From assembly GCA_036839975.1 (NCBI GenBank), contig DAISVU010000014.1, positions 1-41,417 on the forward strand: DNA of 41,417 nt. Reading direction: 5' to 3'. Under the pieces are notes generated by a model. It ran no database searches. It was given only the letters and a program-made list of their open reading frames with translations, and was not told where the DNA came from. The translations under genes and the position numbers were made by a program. Shown piece after piece: positions 26,455-34,908 of the stretch. Source of the DNA: RGIG7111 sp036839975. Its GTDB lineage: Bacteria; Bacillota; Clostridia; Peptostreptococcales; Anaerovoracaceae. The first letter of the stretch is position 1. Every line of letters starts with the position of its first letter.

Positions 26455-27021
26455 TTATTTCCCGGCATCGTTTTTTACTGTTTCATCGATTCTTTTTTGT
26501 ATTTCGTTTTTATATCTATCGATGGTTCCTGTAAGAGGCTCACCTATTATCCTGCCTTCTCTGTTAACAAAAACAGTCGTAGGGAAGGCATATATTTCGT
26601 TTATATAATCCGCCATAGCTTGACCGGATGTTATCCGGATGTTTGTAAAGGTCGCTTTTTTCTTCTCCATTATGGCTTTTGCTTCTTTGAATTCATTATC
26701 GTCACTTCCTTCAACCGATACGCCGACTACCGCACCGCCTTTAGCCTTGAGCTCATTGTTTAACTGCTCGAGATCCTGCATTTCTCCAATACAGGCGCTG
26801 CATCCGTTGAACCAGAAACTCATGACTGTAACAGAATTTTTTTTGAACATTTTATTGGAGATCTTGTTGCCGTTGAAATCCTCAGCTTCAAAATCAGGCA
26901 TCATGTTTTTATCGGAACTGGTTGCTCCATCCTTATCATCAGTTTTACCGCACGATGCGATTGATGCTGCAAGAGCTAATAGCATAGTTATAATAACGAG
27001 TTTCTTTAATAATTCTTTCAT
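26455..27021 (-). CDS. TlpA/ResA-like redoxin lipoprotein
   Basis: A 188-residue extracytoplasmic thiol-disulfide protein. It has a signal peptide with lipobox IASC (lipid-modified Cys24), then a thioredoxin fold with active site CSAC (Cys74-Cys77) in FNGCSACIGEM, and the cis-Pro region FPTTVFVNREGRI. The start follows AGGAGAGG. It is the third gene of an operon with the CXXC peptide and a 4Fe-4S membrane protein, 13 bases after the latter. I infer that electrons pass from the 4Fe-4S protein to an extracellular thiol or peroxide target. Confidence 0.9.
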   Translation of the reverse strand: MKELLKKLVIITMLLALAASIASCGKTDDKDGATSSDKNMMPDFEAEDFNGNKISNKMFKKNSVTVMSFWFNGCSACIGEMQDLEQLNNELKAKGGAVVGVSVEGSDDNEFKEAKAIMEKKKATFTNIRITSGQAMADYINEIYAFPTTVFVNREGRIIGEPLTGTIDRYKNEIQKRIDETVKNDAGK

Positions 27022-27034
27022 TTTAATACCTCTC

Positions 27035-27976
27035 CTATCTACGGTTCTTTGATATATTTGCTGTGTCTGAACATTCTCCTGCCCTGATTGGATGCGAGAC
27101 TCTCTTTATACATGAAAGCGAAGTATGTATCGCCTGGACGGGGCAGCTGTCTATGCATTTGCCGCAGCGTATGCACTCGAGTGCATCCTGACATTTTGAA
27201 ATATCCACATCCATACCGCATACACTTTCGCATTTACCGCAGTGTATGCATTTATCAGAATCCACATGGTATTTGTAAAGCGATATTTTATTAAAAAATG
27301 CATAGAATGCGCCCAGTGGACATATATATTTACAAAACGGTCTGTAAAAGAATACTGAAAGCACTGTTACGGTTGTCAGAAGAAGGGATTTCCATGTGAA
27401 TAATACTCCCAGAGTATTTCTTATCGCGGGGTTTACTATAGCTAACGGGATTCCGGCTTCAAGAATTCCCTGCGGACATATGTACTTGCAGAAATAAGGC
27501 GACCCGCGACCCGTTTCGTCTGTCAGAAAAATACTCAGCAATACGACAAATACAATTAATACGACATATTTAAGGTATTTGAGAGCCTTGAATTTTTTTG
27601 TGCTGAACTTTTTGCCCGGTATCATATGCAGCAGATCCTGAAACCATCCGAACGGACAGAAAAATCCGCATATAAGCCTCCCTGTCAGTACTCCGAACAG
27701 CATTGCGGTGCCTGCGGCATAATATGAAAAACTGTGCTTTGCGGATCCTGCAGCTGCCTGGAATGCACCGACGGGACAGGCTGCAGAAGCAGCCGGGCAT
27801 GAATAGCAGTTCAAGCCGGGGACACAAATATTTTTTGCTGTACCGGTGTAAAGTGTTCCTTTAAAAAGATTTGTAATATGTATGTTGCTCAGGAGTGCAG
27901 TTATACCTTGGACGACGCTTCTTCGCCTGCGCAGTGCAGCAGAGACTGCCTTCGTGATATTTCTTAATCTACCCAA
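27035..27976 (-). CDS. 4Fe-4S membrane protein, NapH/polyferredoxin type
   Basis: A 313-residue protein with about four membrane segments. Cys motifs lie at membrane edges (CGFFCPFGW, CKYICPQG, CKYICPLGAFYAF) and two ferredoxin-like clusters near the C-terminus (CIHCGKCESVCGMDV and CIRCGKCIDSCPVQ). The family moves electrons across or along the membrane, as in NapH or CcoG. It starts with TTG eight bases inside the preceding gene, so it is tightly coupled. With the downstream redoxin lipoprotein it probably forms a reductant-export module. Confidence 0.88.
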   Translation of the reverse strand: MGRLRNITKAVSAALRRRRSVVQGITALLSNIHITNLFKGTLYTGTAKNICVPGLNCYSCPAASAACPVGAFQAAAGSAKHSFSYYAAGTAMLFGVLTGRLICGFFCPFGWFQDLLHMIPGKKFSTKKFKALKYLKYVVLIVFVVLLSIFLTDETGRGSPYFCKYICPQGILEAGIPLAIVNPAIRNTLGVLFTWKSLLLTTVTVLSVFFYRPFCKYICPLGAFYAFFNKISLYKYHVDSDKCIHCGKCESVCGMDVDISKCQDALECIRCGKCIDSCPVQAIHTSLSCIKRVSHPIRAGECSDTANISKNRR

Positions 27977-28127
27977 TGCCTATACACTCCAGACATATTC
28001 TTACTGTCTTTGAAAAAATCTCTTCCATTTCGCCTCTGTACGCGCCATAAGCAATAAATGAGACAGCTGTGATCATAAGAACAACACTGATAAGGTTTTT
28101 TCGCGGAGCGGTGTTTCTTCGTTTCAT
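27969..28127 (-). CDS. CD1871A-family CXXC motif small membrane peptide
   Basis: A 52-residue peptide with a basic N-terminus, one membrane segment (LISVVLMITAVSFIAYGAY) and the family ending ICLECIGIG with its CxxC. An AGAAAGG site sits 8 bases before the ATG. It is the first gene of the three-gene redox operon and overlaps the next gene by eight bases. In other Clostridia this peptide accompanies the same 4Fe-4S membrane protein. Its biochemical role is not established. Confidence 0.85.
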   Translation of the reverse strand: MKRRNTAPRKNLISVVLMITAVSFIAYGAYRGEMEEIFSKTVRICLECIGIG

Positions 28128-28375
28128 ATTTACGGCCTTTCTGTAACATAAAAACAACTGCACAATCAAGTTATTGTTTACTTTATCATACCAGCATATC
28201 CGATATAAAGATAATATCAAGAGAAATTAAATATTTGCACGTATGTAATGCCTGATTGTTAATATAATAGATCTTAAATGTAGGTATCGATTTTTTCCCC
28301 GTCCGCATCTTTAGCCTGACCCGCGGGACTTCGTAACAAGGACCTTAGAGTGAACGTAAAATGAAATTGACATAT

Positions 28376-28415
28376 TTAACAATAAATTAACGAAAGCGGT
28401 AACGCAGACTTAACA
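28376..28415 (+). promoter_or_regulatory. Pho-box array upstream of pstS
   Basis: TTAACA (28376), TTAACG (28387), GTAACG (28399) and TTAACA (28410) start 11, 12 and 11 bases apart, the pattern of tandem PhoP sites in Firmicutes. A TTGACA at 28367-28372 is adjacent. A TACGAT -10 follows at 28425-28430, giving a start near 28437. Confidence 0.75.
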
Positions 28416-28486
28416 TTTATGAGCTACGATCAATTCATAAAGAAGATGAATGTGAATAAAGAAAGGAAAGAGAGAGGAAGACTAAA

Positions 28487-29300
28487 ATGGGGAAAAAAAG
28501 AAACAATAAGTAAGTATTTAAAGAAAATTGCAGCATTGACCTGTGTGCTTATACTTGGAGCCGTATCACTTACAGCTTGCGGAAGATCGAATGACAGTAA
28601 ATCATCCGATCTGTCCGGGGAGGTTGTAATAGCAGGATCGACATCGGTACAGCCGCTTTCTGAAGAACTGGCAAAAGAATTTATGAAAGAACACGGCGAT
28701 GTAAAAGTTACTGTGCAGGGCGGCGGCTCGGGACAGGGCATAAAATCGATTGAGGAGAAGATTGCAGATATAGGATCGCTTTCAAGAGATGTAAAGGATG
28801 AGGAGAAAAAATCAGTCAACAAGGAATATACTATTGCAAAGGACGGTGTGCCCGCAGTTGTGTGCACAGATGTGGATATCGATGATATATCGCTTAAGCA
28901 GCTGAAGGACATATATACGGGCAAGATCACAAACTGGAAAGATGTCGGCGGAAAAGATAAAAAAATATCAGTAATAAGCAGAAAGGAAGGCTCCGGAACA
29001 AGAGGCGCGTTCACAGAACTTACAGGTGTGCTTGTAAAAGATGACAAAGGGAACGAAACTGACAATGCAATCAAATATTCACATGAAGGCGGTCGCATAT
29101 GGATAAGCTGCAGGAAAGAAGAGGATAAAACTGTTCTTATGGTAAAAGATGAAGGCATAGGAATAAATCCGGGAGATATCCCGAGACTGTTTGAACGATT
29201 TTACAGGGCAGATCAGTCCAGAACGAGAAAAGTAAGCGGAACCGGACTGGGTCTTTCAATAGTAAAACATATAACGGCGCTTTTTAAAGTCATTTTCTGA
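28487..29300 (+). pseudogene. pstS'-'phoR deletion chimera with a 5' frameshift
   Basis: The first part is a phosphate-binding lipoprotein PstS: signal with lipobox SLTAC, then GSTSVQPLSEELAKEF, GGGSGQGIKSIE and SRKEGSGTRGAFTELTG. At about 29061-29072 (codons DNAI) it passes in frame into the end of a PhoR-type histidine kinase: DNAIKYSHEGGRI, VKDEGIGI (G1 box), LFERFYRAD (F box), GTGLGLSIVKHI (G2 box). It then breaks off into KVIF and a stop. The C-terminal half of PstS, pstC/A/B, phoU and most of phoR must have been lost. In addition the natural ATG at 28487 (after AGAGAGGAAG) runs into a stop after eight codons; removing one A from the A7 run at 28493-28499 restores the signal peptide. An ATG at 28419 keeps the frame open but lies upstream of the likely transcription start. 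Confidence 0.88.
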
Positions 29301-29366
29301 ATTCTCCCGGTATTTTTAAATTATCGTATAAAAATGATACTGAAGTTTCCGGTGCAGGTAATACCG

Positions 29367-30143
29367 TTAAAACAGTCCTAACTCGCCTTGCTCTTCGTAT
29401 CCTTTAAAACTTGGGAAGTTTAGGGTAAGTCCGGAATTAACTTTGTTGATCAAGATCTGTGTGTCCAGTCTGATATTTCCATTCAGGTTGAATTTCATTG
29501 AACAGCTCTTGAAGTTGTTGTCTTTATCGACAAGCGCTTCTATAATGAGGTTCCCTGATTTAAGGTCGCGACTTTTGAGTGAAGAGCCGGATATCATTGA
29601 AGATGAAAGCGCTTTTTCCAGCATTTCTTTCGCTTTTTCAGGCTTTACTTTGAAGTAAAGCTTGGTGTTGTTACCGTCCGGTGTAGCTGTTGCTTTGTCC
29701 GTGATTTCCGGTGAAAGCCCCATGGAATCGAGCGACAGACCTGCCATTTGTTTCATTTTTGACATGTCGGTTTTGTATTTCACTTTATAGCCGAGAGCAT
29801 CAGCGTAGCATATGCTGTCTTTGTAATAGAATGTTATTTCTGTATTGATATTTTGTGACGGAATATTAAGGTTCATATCTATTATCATGTCGGCATCATT
29901 CCCGGATATGATGACTTGCTTTATGTTAGCGTCGATCTTGGCATTCGTGCGTTTACTGTTGTCGGTCATATTCAAAGACATATCCATGTCTATATCTTTG
30001 ATATTTTTCCATTTGTTAGATGCTGCTTTTAAGATTTTATAGGGATCCAACGCGCGTTCTGATGATTTACCGCATGAAGTCATAATGACCGACGCGGTCA
30101 TTGCAAACACAATACAGATAATTAGTGATACTTTTCTTTTCAT
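29367..30143 (-). CDS. Predicted lipoprotein (DUF6612-like)
   Basis: A 258-residue secreted protein with lipobox MTSC (Cys24) and a mostly beta-strand body (repeated YYKDS, VKYKTDM and similar). It resembles the LppX/DUF6612-like lipoproteins common in Firmicutes, whose task is not known. The start follows GAGGTGG. The next gene upstream encodes a related protein. Confidence 0.7.
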   Translation of the reverse strand: MKRKVSLIICIVFAMTASVIMTSCGKSSERALDPYKILKAASNKWKNIKDIDMDMSLNMTDNSKRTNAKIDANIKQVIISGNDADMIIDMNLNIPSQNINTEITFYYKDSICYADALGYKVKYKTDMSKMKQMAGLSLDSMGLSPEITDKATATPDGNNTKLYFKVKPEKAKEMLEKALSSSMISGSSLKSRDLKSGNLIIEALVDKDNNFKSCSMKFNLNGNIRLDTQILINKVNSGLTLNFPSFKGYEEQGELGLF

Positions 30144-30230
30144 TTTCCACCTCGCAAATCTTTACCCGATTATGGTAATCAGTAATATAAGAGATAAAAT
30201 CGTTTCAAATATATTTCGACTGAAAAATAT

Positions 30231-31034
30231 TTATTTATATTTTTTTAAGTTGGGATAATCTATCTTTTTTACGGAATTGTAATCTTCAAAGGCGTATTCC
30301 CACTCTATCTCACCCTTCCCGGTCGAAAGCTTTACGCTGTAGTCGATTTCTATCGTCTCAGGTAGACCGCTGTCTCCAAGCACGATCTCGATCTCAAGAT
30401 CATACGGGCTGAAACCGTTTCCGTATATGGAAAACTCTTCATTTGCATCAAGTGTCAGGTATTCGGCGATGTCTTCATCATTAAGCTTAAGCTTTATTAT
30501 GTCCTGGCCGTTTTCCTGTTCCTTTTCACATTCTGTAAGTGAATCTTCCGAGATGTCAAATATTCTGTTCTGTTTCAGACACACAAGAGGATTTGATTGA
30601 GCTGCGCTGCTGGTCATGAATTTATCGAGCTCTATCTTTTCTTTGCCCGTAGATGAGTTTACCCTATAGTAAGCCGTACCGTCTTTATAATAGATAGTCT
30701 GCCTGCTGGGTGTGCCGTAATTGTTTGAGGATTCGGAGAGAAAAAGCTGAAGAGAATCATCTGTGTATATCTCTTTGACAGATATCCTTGAGCTTGCTTT
30801 TTGACTTTCATCTTTGTTGAATTTCAATCTGGTGTCAGAAGCTGCCTTGTAGGATACGCTGTTTAAAGCCTTGACCTTTCTGGCAGTCGACTGATACAGT
30901 TCAAGTGCTTCGTTTATCGTGCCTTTGTCGTCGCTTACGTTACTCGTATCATCGTCATTGCGGCCGCATGCAGTCACACAGAAAGCGAGTGCAAAGACTG
31001 CGGTTAAAATGATTACCGACCATTTATTCTTCAT
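30231..31034 (-). CDS. Predicted lipoprotein, likely relative of its neighbour
   Basis: A 267-residue secreted protein with lipobox VTAC (Cys23) and the same kind of body as the protein downstream: an N-terminal segment on residues to be summed over a chain (LYQSTARKVKALNSVSY), IYYKDGTAYYRVNS, and a C-terminal VLGDSGLPETIEIDYSV. It may have arisen by duplication with the 29367-30143 gene, although sequence identity looks low. The start follows AGAGGGG. No function can be given. Confidence 0.7.
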   Translation of the reverse strand: MKNKWSVIILTAVFALAFCVTACGRNDDDTSNVSDDKGTINEALELYQSTARKVKALNSVSYKAASDTRLKFNKDESQKASSRISVKEIYTDDSLQLFLSESSNNYGTPSRQTIYYKDGTAYYRVNSSTGKEKIELDKFMTSSAAQSNPLVCLKQNRIFDISEDSLTECEKEQENGQDIIKLKLNDEDIAEYLTLDANEEFSIYGNGFSPYDLEIEIVLGDSGLPETIEIDYSVKLSTGKGEIEWEYAFEDYNSVKKIDYPNLKKYK

Positions 31035-31312
31035 TGTCTAACCCCTCTCTTTTTACGCAGATCTTTTATTTGTAAGATTAAATAATATGCGGTTAAAGAC
31101 GCGTCGTTTACAATGTACGACTGTCTGTTTAAGGTTCGTTGTACAAGCAGCATTTCTGTATATATTTTATATTCCGGAGTGTATAAATTCAAGGAAATTA
31201 ACGGCGCAGGACATGAAATAATAAAGAAAGCTGCAGTGAATACAGTTATGATTGTATCCCCTTATCCCCGGGTGCGGCACAACCCGGCGTGAAAATATTG
31301 CCGAACGCGTAC

Positions 31313-32485
31313 CTAAAGGAATGTGTAGGCGCTGTCAAAGTTTATAACCGTATAGTATTCCGGGAAGCTTTTGTCGAACGCGTTCTGAACGATGATCGTA
31401 ATTTCTTGATGTGAAAGCTTGCAATCAGGCAGAATCACGAGATCAAACACGACATTCATGTGCGTTGGACCCGGAACGACTCTTAGATCATGGAAGCTGT
31501 CTATGCCGTCTATGTCCTGTATCAGTTCGCTTACAAATTTTTTCAACCTGTCTGTTACCGGATCGTTCAGTGATACCGGATCCATGTGAATGGTGATGTT
31601 TATGCCAAGTTCTTTTGCGATCGTCCATTCCTGATTATCTATCATGTCATGTACCTCAAGCATGCTGCTTGACGCGTCGACCTCAGCATGTACCGAGGCA
31701 AAGATTCTGCCGGGTCCGTAATCATGCACTTCCAGGTCGTGTATGCCTAGGATCCCGTCTGCTTCATTCAGCCGGCTTGAAATCTCATTAACCAGGATAG
31801 GATCGGGTGCTTTTCCAAGCAGGGGATCAGAGGTCTCGCGTATAAGCTGTATACCAGACCATATTATGAATACTGCGACTGCACACCCCAGATAACCGTC
31901 TATATTTATATTCCACAATTTGTTAATTATTATGCCTGCAAGCACCACAGCCGTTGTGATGACGTCGTTTCGACTGTCGGTGCCTGTGGCTTTCAATGCG
32001 GCGGAGTTTATCGATCTGCTTATGTTCGTGTTAAAGAGTGTCAGCCATACTTTTATGAGTATGGCAGCGATAAGGATTACAATAGTTACGTTGCCGACAG
32101 TTAAAGATTCCTGTTTGAAGATCTTTTCTACTGAAGATTTCAAAAGCTGCGCTCCGGCAATTATTATTAATATAGAGACTGCCATGCCGGCTATATATTC
32201 ATAGCGGCCGTGACCGTATGGATGCTCTTTGTCCTCCGGTTTTGCTGCAAGCTTGAAACCTATTAGTGCAACTACAGATGAGGCGGCATCTGTCAGGTTG
32301 TTGATGCCGTCTGCTATGATTGCGATACTTGCGGCCGTCGTGCCGAATATAAGCTTTGCAAGACTTAGCAGAAGATTTGTCACGAGGCCTACGCCGCCGG
32401 CGAGTTTACCGTAACTGCGCCTTACTTCAGGATCAGTTGTATTTCCGCTGTTTTTAACAAACAGTCTAACGAGTAATCCGGTCAT
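31313..32485 (-). CDS. Cation diffusion facilitator family transporter
   Basis: A 390-residue metal/proton antiporter of the CDF family. It has six membrane segments in the first ~220 residues, the metal site IADGINNLTDAASS (Asp59, Asn62/63, Asp66), the family loop HPYGHGRYEYIAG, TDSRNDV in segment five, and a cytoplasmic ferredoxin-like C-terminal domain with His-rich pieces (LEVHDYGPG, VHAEVD). An Asn in the first site, in place of His, is seen in Mn-exporting members, so manganese is my first guess. The start is uncertain. I use the ATG at 32485; a longer frame begins at 32524. There is no strong ribosome binding site. Confidence 0.9.
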   Translation of the reverse strand: MTGLLVRLFVKNSGNTTDPEVRRSYGKLAGGVGLVTNLLLSLAKLIFGTTAASIAIIADGINNLTDAASSVVALIGFKLAAKPEDKEHPYGHGRYEYIAGMAVSILIIIAGAQLLKSSVEKIFKQESLTVGNVTIVILIAAILIKVWLTLFNTNISRSINSAALKATGTDSRNDVITTAVVLAGIIINKLWNINIDGYLGCAVAVFIIWSGIQLIRETSDPLLGKAPDPILVNEISSRLNEADGILGIHDLEVHDYGPGRIFASVHAEVDASSSMLEVHDMIDNQEWTIAKELGINITIHMDPVSLNDPVTDRLKKFVSELIQDIDGIDSFHDLRVVPGPTHMNVVFDLVILPDCKLSHQEITIIVQNAFDKSFPEYYTVINFDSAYTFL

Positions 32486-32803
32486 ATGTAGATTATATTC
32501 ACCAATGCAGTTTTTGTAAAGCATGCATTAAAAATGCCGGAGCAATCTGATACTGTGGCGGGCCGGTCGATACTTTTCTGGATTTTTCAATTATGGTACA
32601 ATATTAAAAATCGATCTGCGCAGTGTACAGGAGATATTTTCGGTGTATAATGCAATCACTGCTGCCGGGCGGGATTACAGCACTTATCCTAATCAGGACG
32701 TTTATAAATGAAGTAAGAGCGCCGCGGCGGAATAGAACGTGACTTTTATGAAGCTCAGATGATATTTATATATGTCATTGCTTATACTGAAGAGAGGGTT
32801 TAA
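32486..32803. other. Intergenic region between CDF and rdgB
   Basis: No convincing gene. A 31-codon frame at 32649-32742 lacks a ribosome binding site. A TACAAT near 32600 could be a -10 for rdgB, with a weak -35. Confidence 0.35.
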
Positions 32804-33445
32804 ATGAAGAGAATAATAGCGGCATCTCAAAACGAGCACAAGATAAAGGAAATAGAAGCAATAACTAAAGAGTTCGGTATGGAGATCATTTCGCGTCACG
32901 ATGCAGGTATAGCGGATATTGATATAGAAGAGGACGGCGTTACATTTGAAGAAAACTCATATAAGAAAGCATACGAGATTATGAAGCTTTCAGGAGAGAT
33001 AACGATCGCCGATGATTCGGGGATTGTTGTCGATTGCCTTGGGGACGCACCGGGCGTTTATTCGGCGCGATATGCGGGTTTCGACGGTAATGATGAAGCA
33101 AACAACAAAAAGCTCAGGGAAAGCATAAAAGGCGTGCCGTTTGAGAAATGCACGGCAAGGTTTGTATCGGTCATAACAATAGTATATCCTGACGGAGATA
33201 CTATCGTTGCGAGAGGAGAGATCGAAGGTCATGTCATACCTGAGGAAAGAGGCTCTAACGGGTTCGGCTATGACCCGTTGTTTATCCCTCTCGGATACGA
33301 CAGAACCTTTGGAGAATTCGATCTTGATGATAAGAACGCGATAAGCCACCGCAGCCGTGCGCTTAAGTCATTGAAAAAGCAGCTGGAAATGAGGAAGATG
33401 CATGAGAATAAAGATAACGAAAAAAAACATTTTCCGGATCTGTGA
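32804..33445 (+). CDS. rdgB: XTP/dITP diphosphatase (RdgB/HAM1)
   Basis: A 213-residue house-cleaning enzyme that hydrolyses dITP, dXTP and ITP to monophosphates and pyrophosphate, keeping non-canonical purines out of DNA and RNA. Motifs: IIAASQNEHKIKEI (start loop), ADDSGIVVDCLGDAPGVYSARYAG (metal/substrate loop), GSNGFGYDPLFIP and ISHRSRAL. The C-terminus has a short charged extension. The start follows AGAGAGGG. It sits convergent to serA with a shared terminator. Confidence 0.95.
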   Translation: MKRIIAASQNEHKIKEIEAITKEFGMEIISRHDAGIADIDIEEDGVTFEENSYKKAYEIMKLSGEITIADDSGIVVDCLGDAPGVYSARYAGFDGNDEANNKKLRESIKGVPFEKCTARFVSVITIVYPDGDTIVARGEIEGHVIPEERGSNGFGYDPLFIPLGYDRTFGEFDLDDKNAISHRSRALKSLKKQLEMRKMHENKDNEKKHFPDL

Positions 33446-33463
33446 CGGGGCTGATAATGATCA

Positions 33464-33500
33464 TATAAAAGCACAGTTGTACGGGAACTGTGCTTTTATA
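33464..33500. terminator. Bidirectional terminator between rdgB and serA
   Basis: 15-bp perfect stem TATAAAAGCACAGTT (33464-33478) / AACTGTGCTTTTATA (33486-33500), with the T/A-rich arms giving U-tracts in both directions. Confidence 0.88.
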
Positions 33501-33527
33501 ATTAATTAAATTAAAGTACTGTATCTT

Positions 33528-34691
33528 CTATCTTATTATTCGTACTCTTATGATCCCTTCAAAATCAAATGCCTTGGTCAGGTCTTCTTCCGAAATATCC
33601 TCGTCGATATCCATTAGAGTCACCGCATAATCGCCGCGGCTTTTATTGGTAAGGTCGCGTATATTTATATCAAGATCCGCCATAGCGTTTGTGATCTTGC
33701 TGAGCATGGACGGAACGTTTTTATTCAGGATACATACTCTGGCGGATGCTTCCTTGTTGAGCGCTCCAAGGTTGCAGTAAGGGAAGTTGACAGAGTTTTT
33801 TATATTTCCTTTTTCTATGAATTCCATCAGTTCTTCGGCAGCCATCACTGCGCAGTTGTCTTCGGCTTCCGATGTAGATGCCCCGAGATGCGGAAGTGCG
33901 ACAACGTTCATTTTGCCGCTTACAGCATCGTTAGGGAAGTCGGTCACATAATTCCTGAGCTTTCCGCTCTCCAGAGCGTTCAAGAGTGCCTTGTCGTTTA
34001 CTATCGTATCTCTTGCGAAGTTGAGAAGTACAGCGCCGTTTTTCATCTGGTCGATTCTGCGCGCGTCTACCAGACCTTTTGTATCATCAGTAACAGGTAC
34101 GTGTATAGATATGTAGTCACACTGCGGAAGAAGTATTGCGAGGTCGTCTTCCACAGGAATGTTGGAGTACAGAGAGTGCGCTGCCTGTATCGTTATGAAC
34201 GGATCGTAACCGACCACCTTCATGCCGAGATCGGATGCCGCATTTGCGACCATTACGCCGATGGATCCAAGACCTATTATACCGAGCGTTTTGCCCTTTA
34301 TCTCTGTTCCTGCGAATTGGCCCTTGCCTTTTTCAACTGTTTCTTTTATATTCTCTTCTAAACTCGATGTCCATGCAAGCCCGTTTGGTATGTTTCTGGC
34401 CGACAGCAGAAGTCCCGCAAGTACGAGTTCCTTTACGGCATTCGCATTGGCACCCGGGGTATTGAAGACTACTATGCCCTCATCTGCACACTTTTCGAGC
34501 GGAATGTTGTTTACACCTGTGCCGGCTCTGCCGATCGCCATCAACTCGGGTGAAAATTTCGTGTCATGCAGGTCGTAGCTTCGTAAAAGTATACCGTGCG
34601 CTTCCTCTATCTCATCGATTATTTTGTAATTATCGGAAAGCTTGTTGAGTCCGACCGATGAGATTTTGTTTAAAGTTGCTATTTTATACAT
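33528..34691 (-). CDS. serA: D-3-phosphoglycerate dehydrogenase
   Basis: A 387-residue NAD-dependent enzyme of the 2-hydroxyacid dehydrogenase family, first step of serine synthesis. Landmarks: VFNTPGANANAVKELVLAG, Rossmann GIIGLGSIG, the catalytic Arg in LNFARDTIV, and His in ALPHLGAST, followed by a C-terminal ACT domain (about 315-387). The segment YVTDFPND is the short clostridial form. The start at 34691 (MYKIATLNK) follows AAGGAG; the frame continues further upstream without a site. It is divergent from serC across a 217-base control region. Confidence 0.93.
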   Translation of the reverse strand: MYKIATLNKISSVGLNKLSDNYKIIDEIEEAHGILLRSYDLHDTKFSPELMAIGRAGTGVNNIPLEKCADEGIVVFNTPGANANAVKELVLAGLLLSARNIPNGLAWTSSLEENIKETVEKGKGQFAGTEIKGKTLGIIGLGSIGVMVANAASDLGMKVVGYDPFITIQAAHSLYSNIPVEDDLAILLPQCDYISIHVPVTDDTKGLVDARRIDQMKNGAVLLNFARDTIVNDKALLNALESGKLRNYVTDFPNDAVSGKMNVVALPHLGASTSEAEDNCAVMAAEELMEFIEKGNIKNSVNFPYCNLGALNKEASARVCILNKNVPSMLSKITNAMADLDINIRDLTNKSRGDYAVTLMDIDEDISEEDLTKAFDFEGIIRVRIIR

Positions 34692-34791
34692 TTTTTGCTC
34701 CTTATATATTATTATCGTGTTATTGTTTTTGCATTGCCTGAAAATCACACATAAACGGGTTGTTAAAAAAAATAAACTGCGGTAATTATAA

Positions 34792-34823
34792 CACTTTACG
34801 CCCTTGTGGTAAAGTGATATAAT
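34792..34823 (+). promoter_or_regulatory. serC promoter with overlapping operator-like palindrome
   Basis: -35 TTTACG (34795-34800) and -10 TATAAT (34818-34823) with a 17-base spacer. A perfect inverted repeat CACTTTAC (34792-34799) / GTAAAGTG (34809-34816) covers the -35 and spacer. It is a good candidate for a repressor site that could control serA and serC together. Confidence 0.6.
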
Positions 34824-34908
34824 AAAAAATCATTGATTCGGCAAATGTGTAAAAATCAATGGGTTTAACGCACGTGCAGACGTGAATAAACAATGGAGGA
34901 GTATATTA

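Noticed and set aside
28419..28486. N-terminal extension of the pstS chimera from the ATG at 28419
   Set aside because: The Pho boxes and the TACGAT -10 put the transcription start near 28437, and the extension has no ribosome binding site or signal-peptide logic.
29301..29366. Continuation of the phoR end after KVIF in another frame
   Set aside because: One frame gives a loosely kinase-like tail, but the match is too weak to claim.
32649..32742. Small 31-codon frame
   Set aside because: No ribosome binding site and no recognisable family.
34692..34908. T-box or serine riboswitch between serA and serC
   Set aside because: No T-box sequence or specifier hairpin could be found; the region is short and holds only a promoter and a palindrome.
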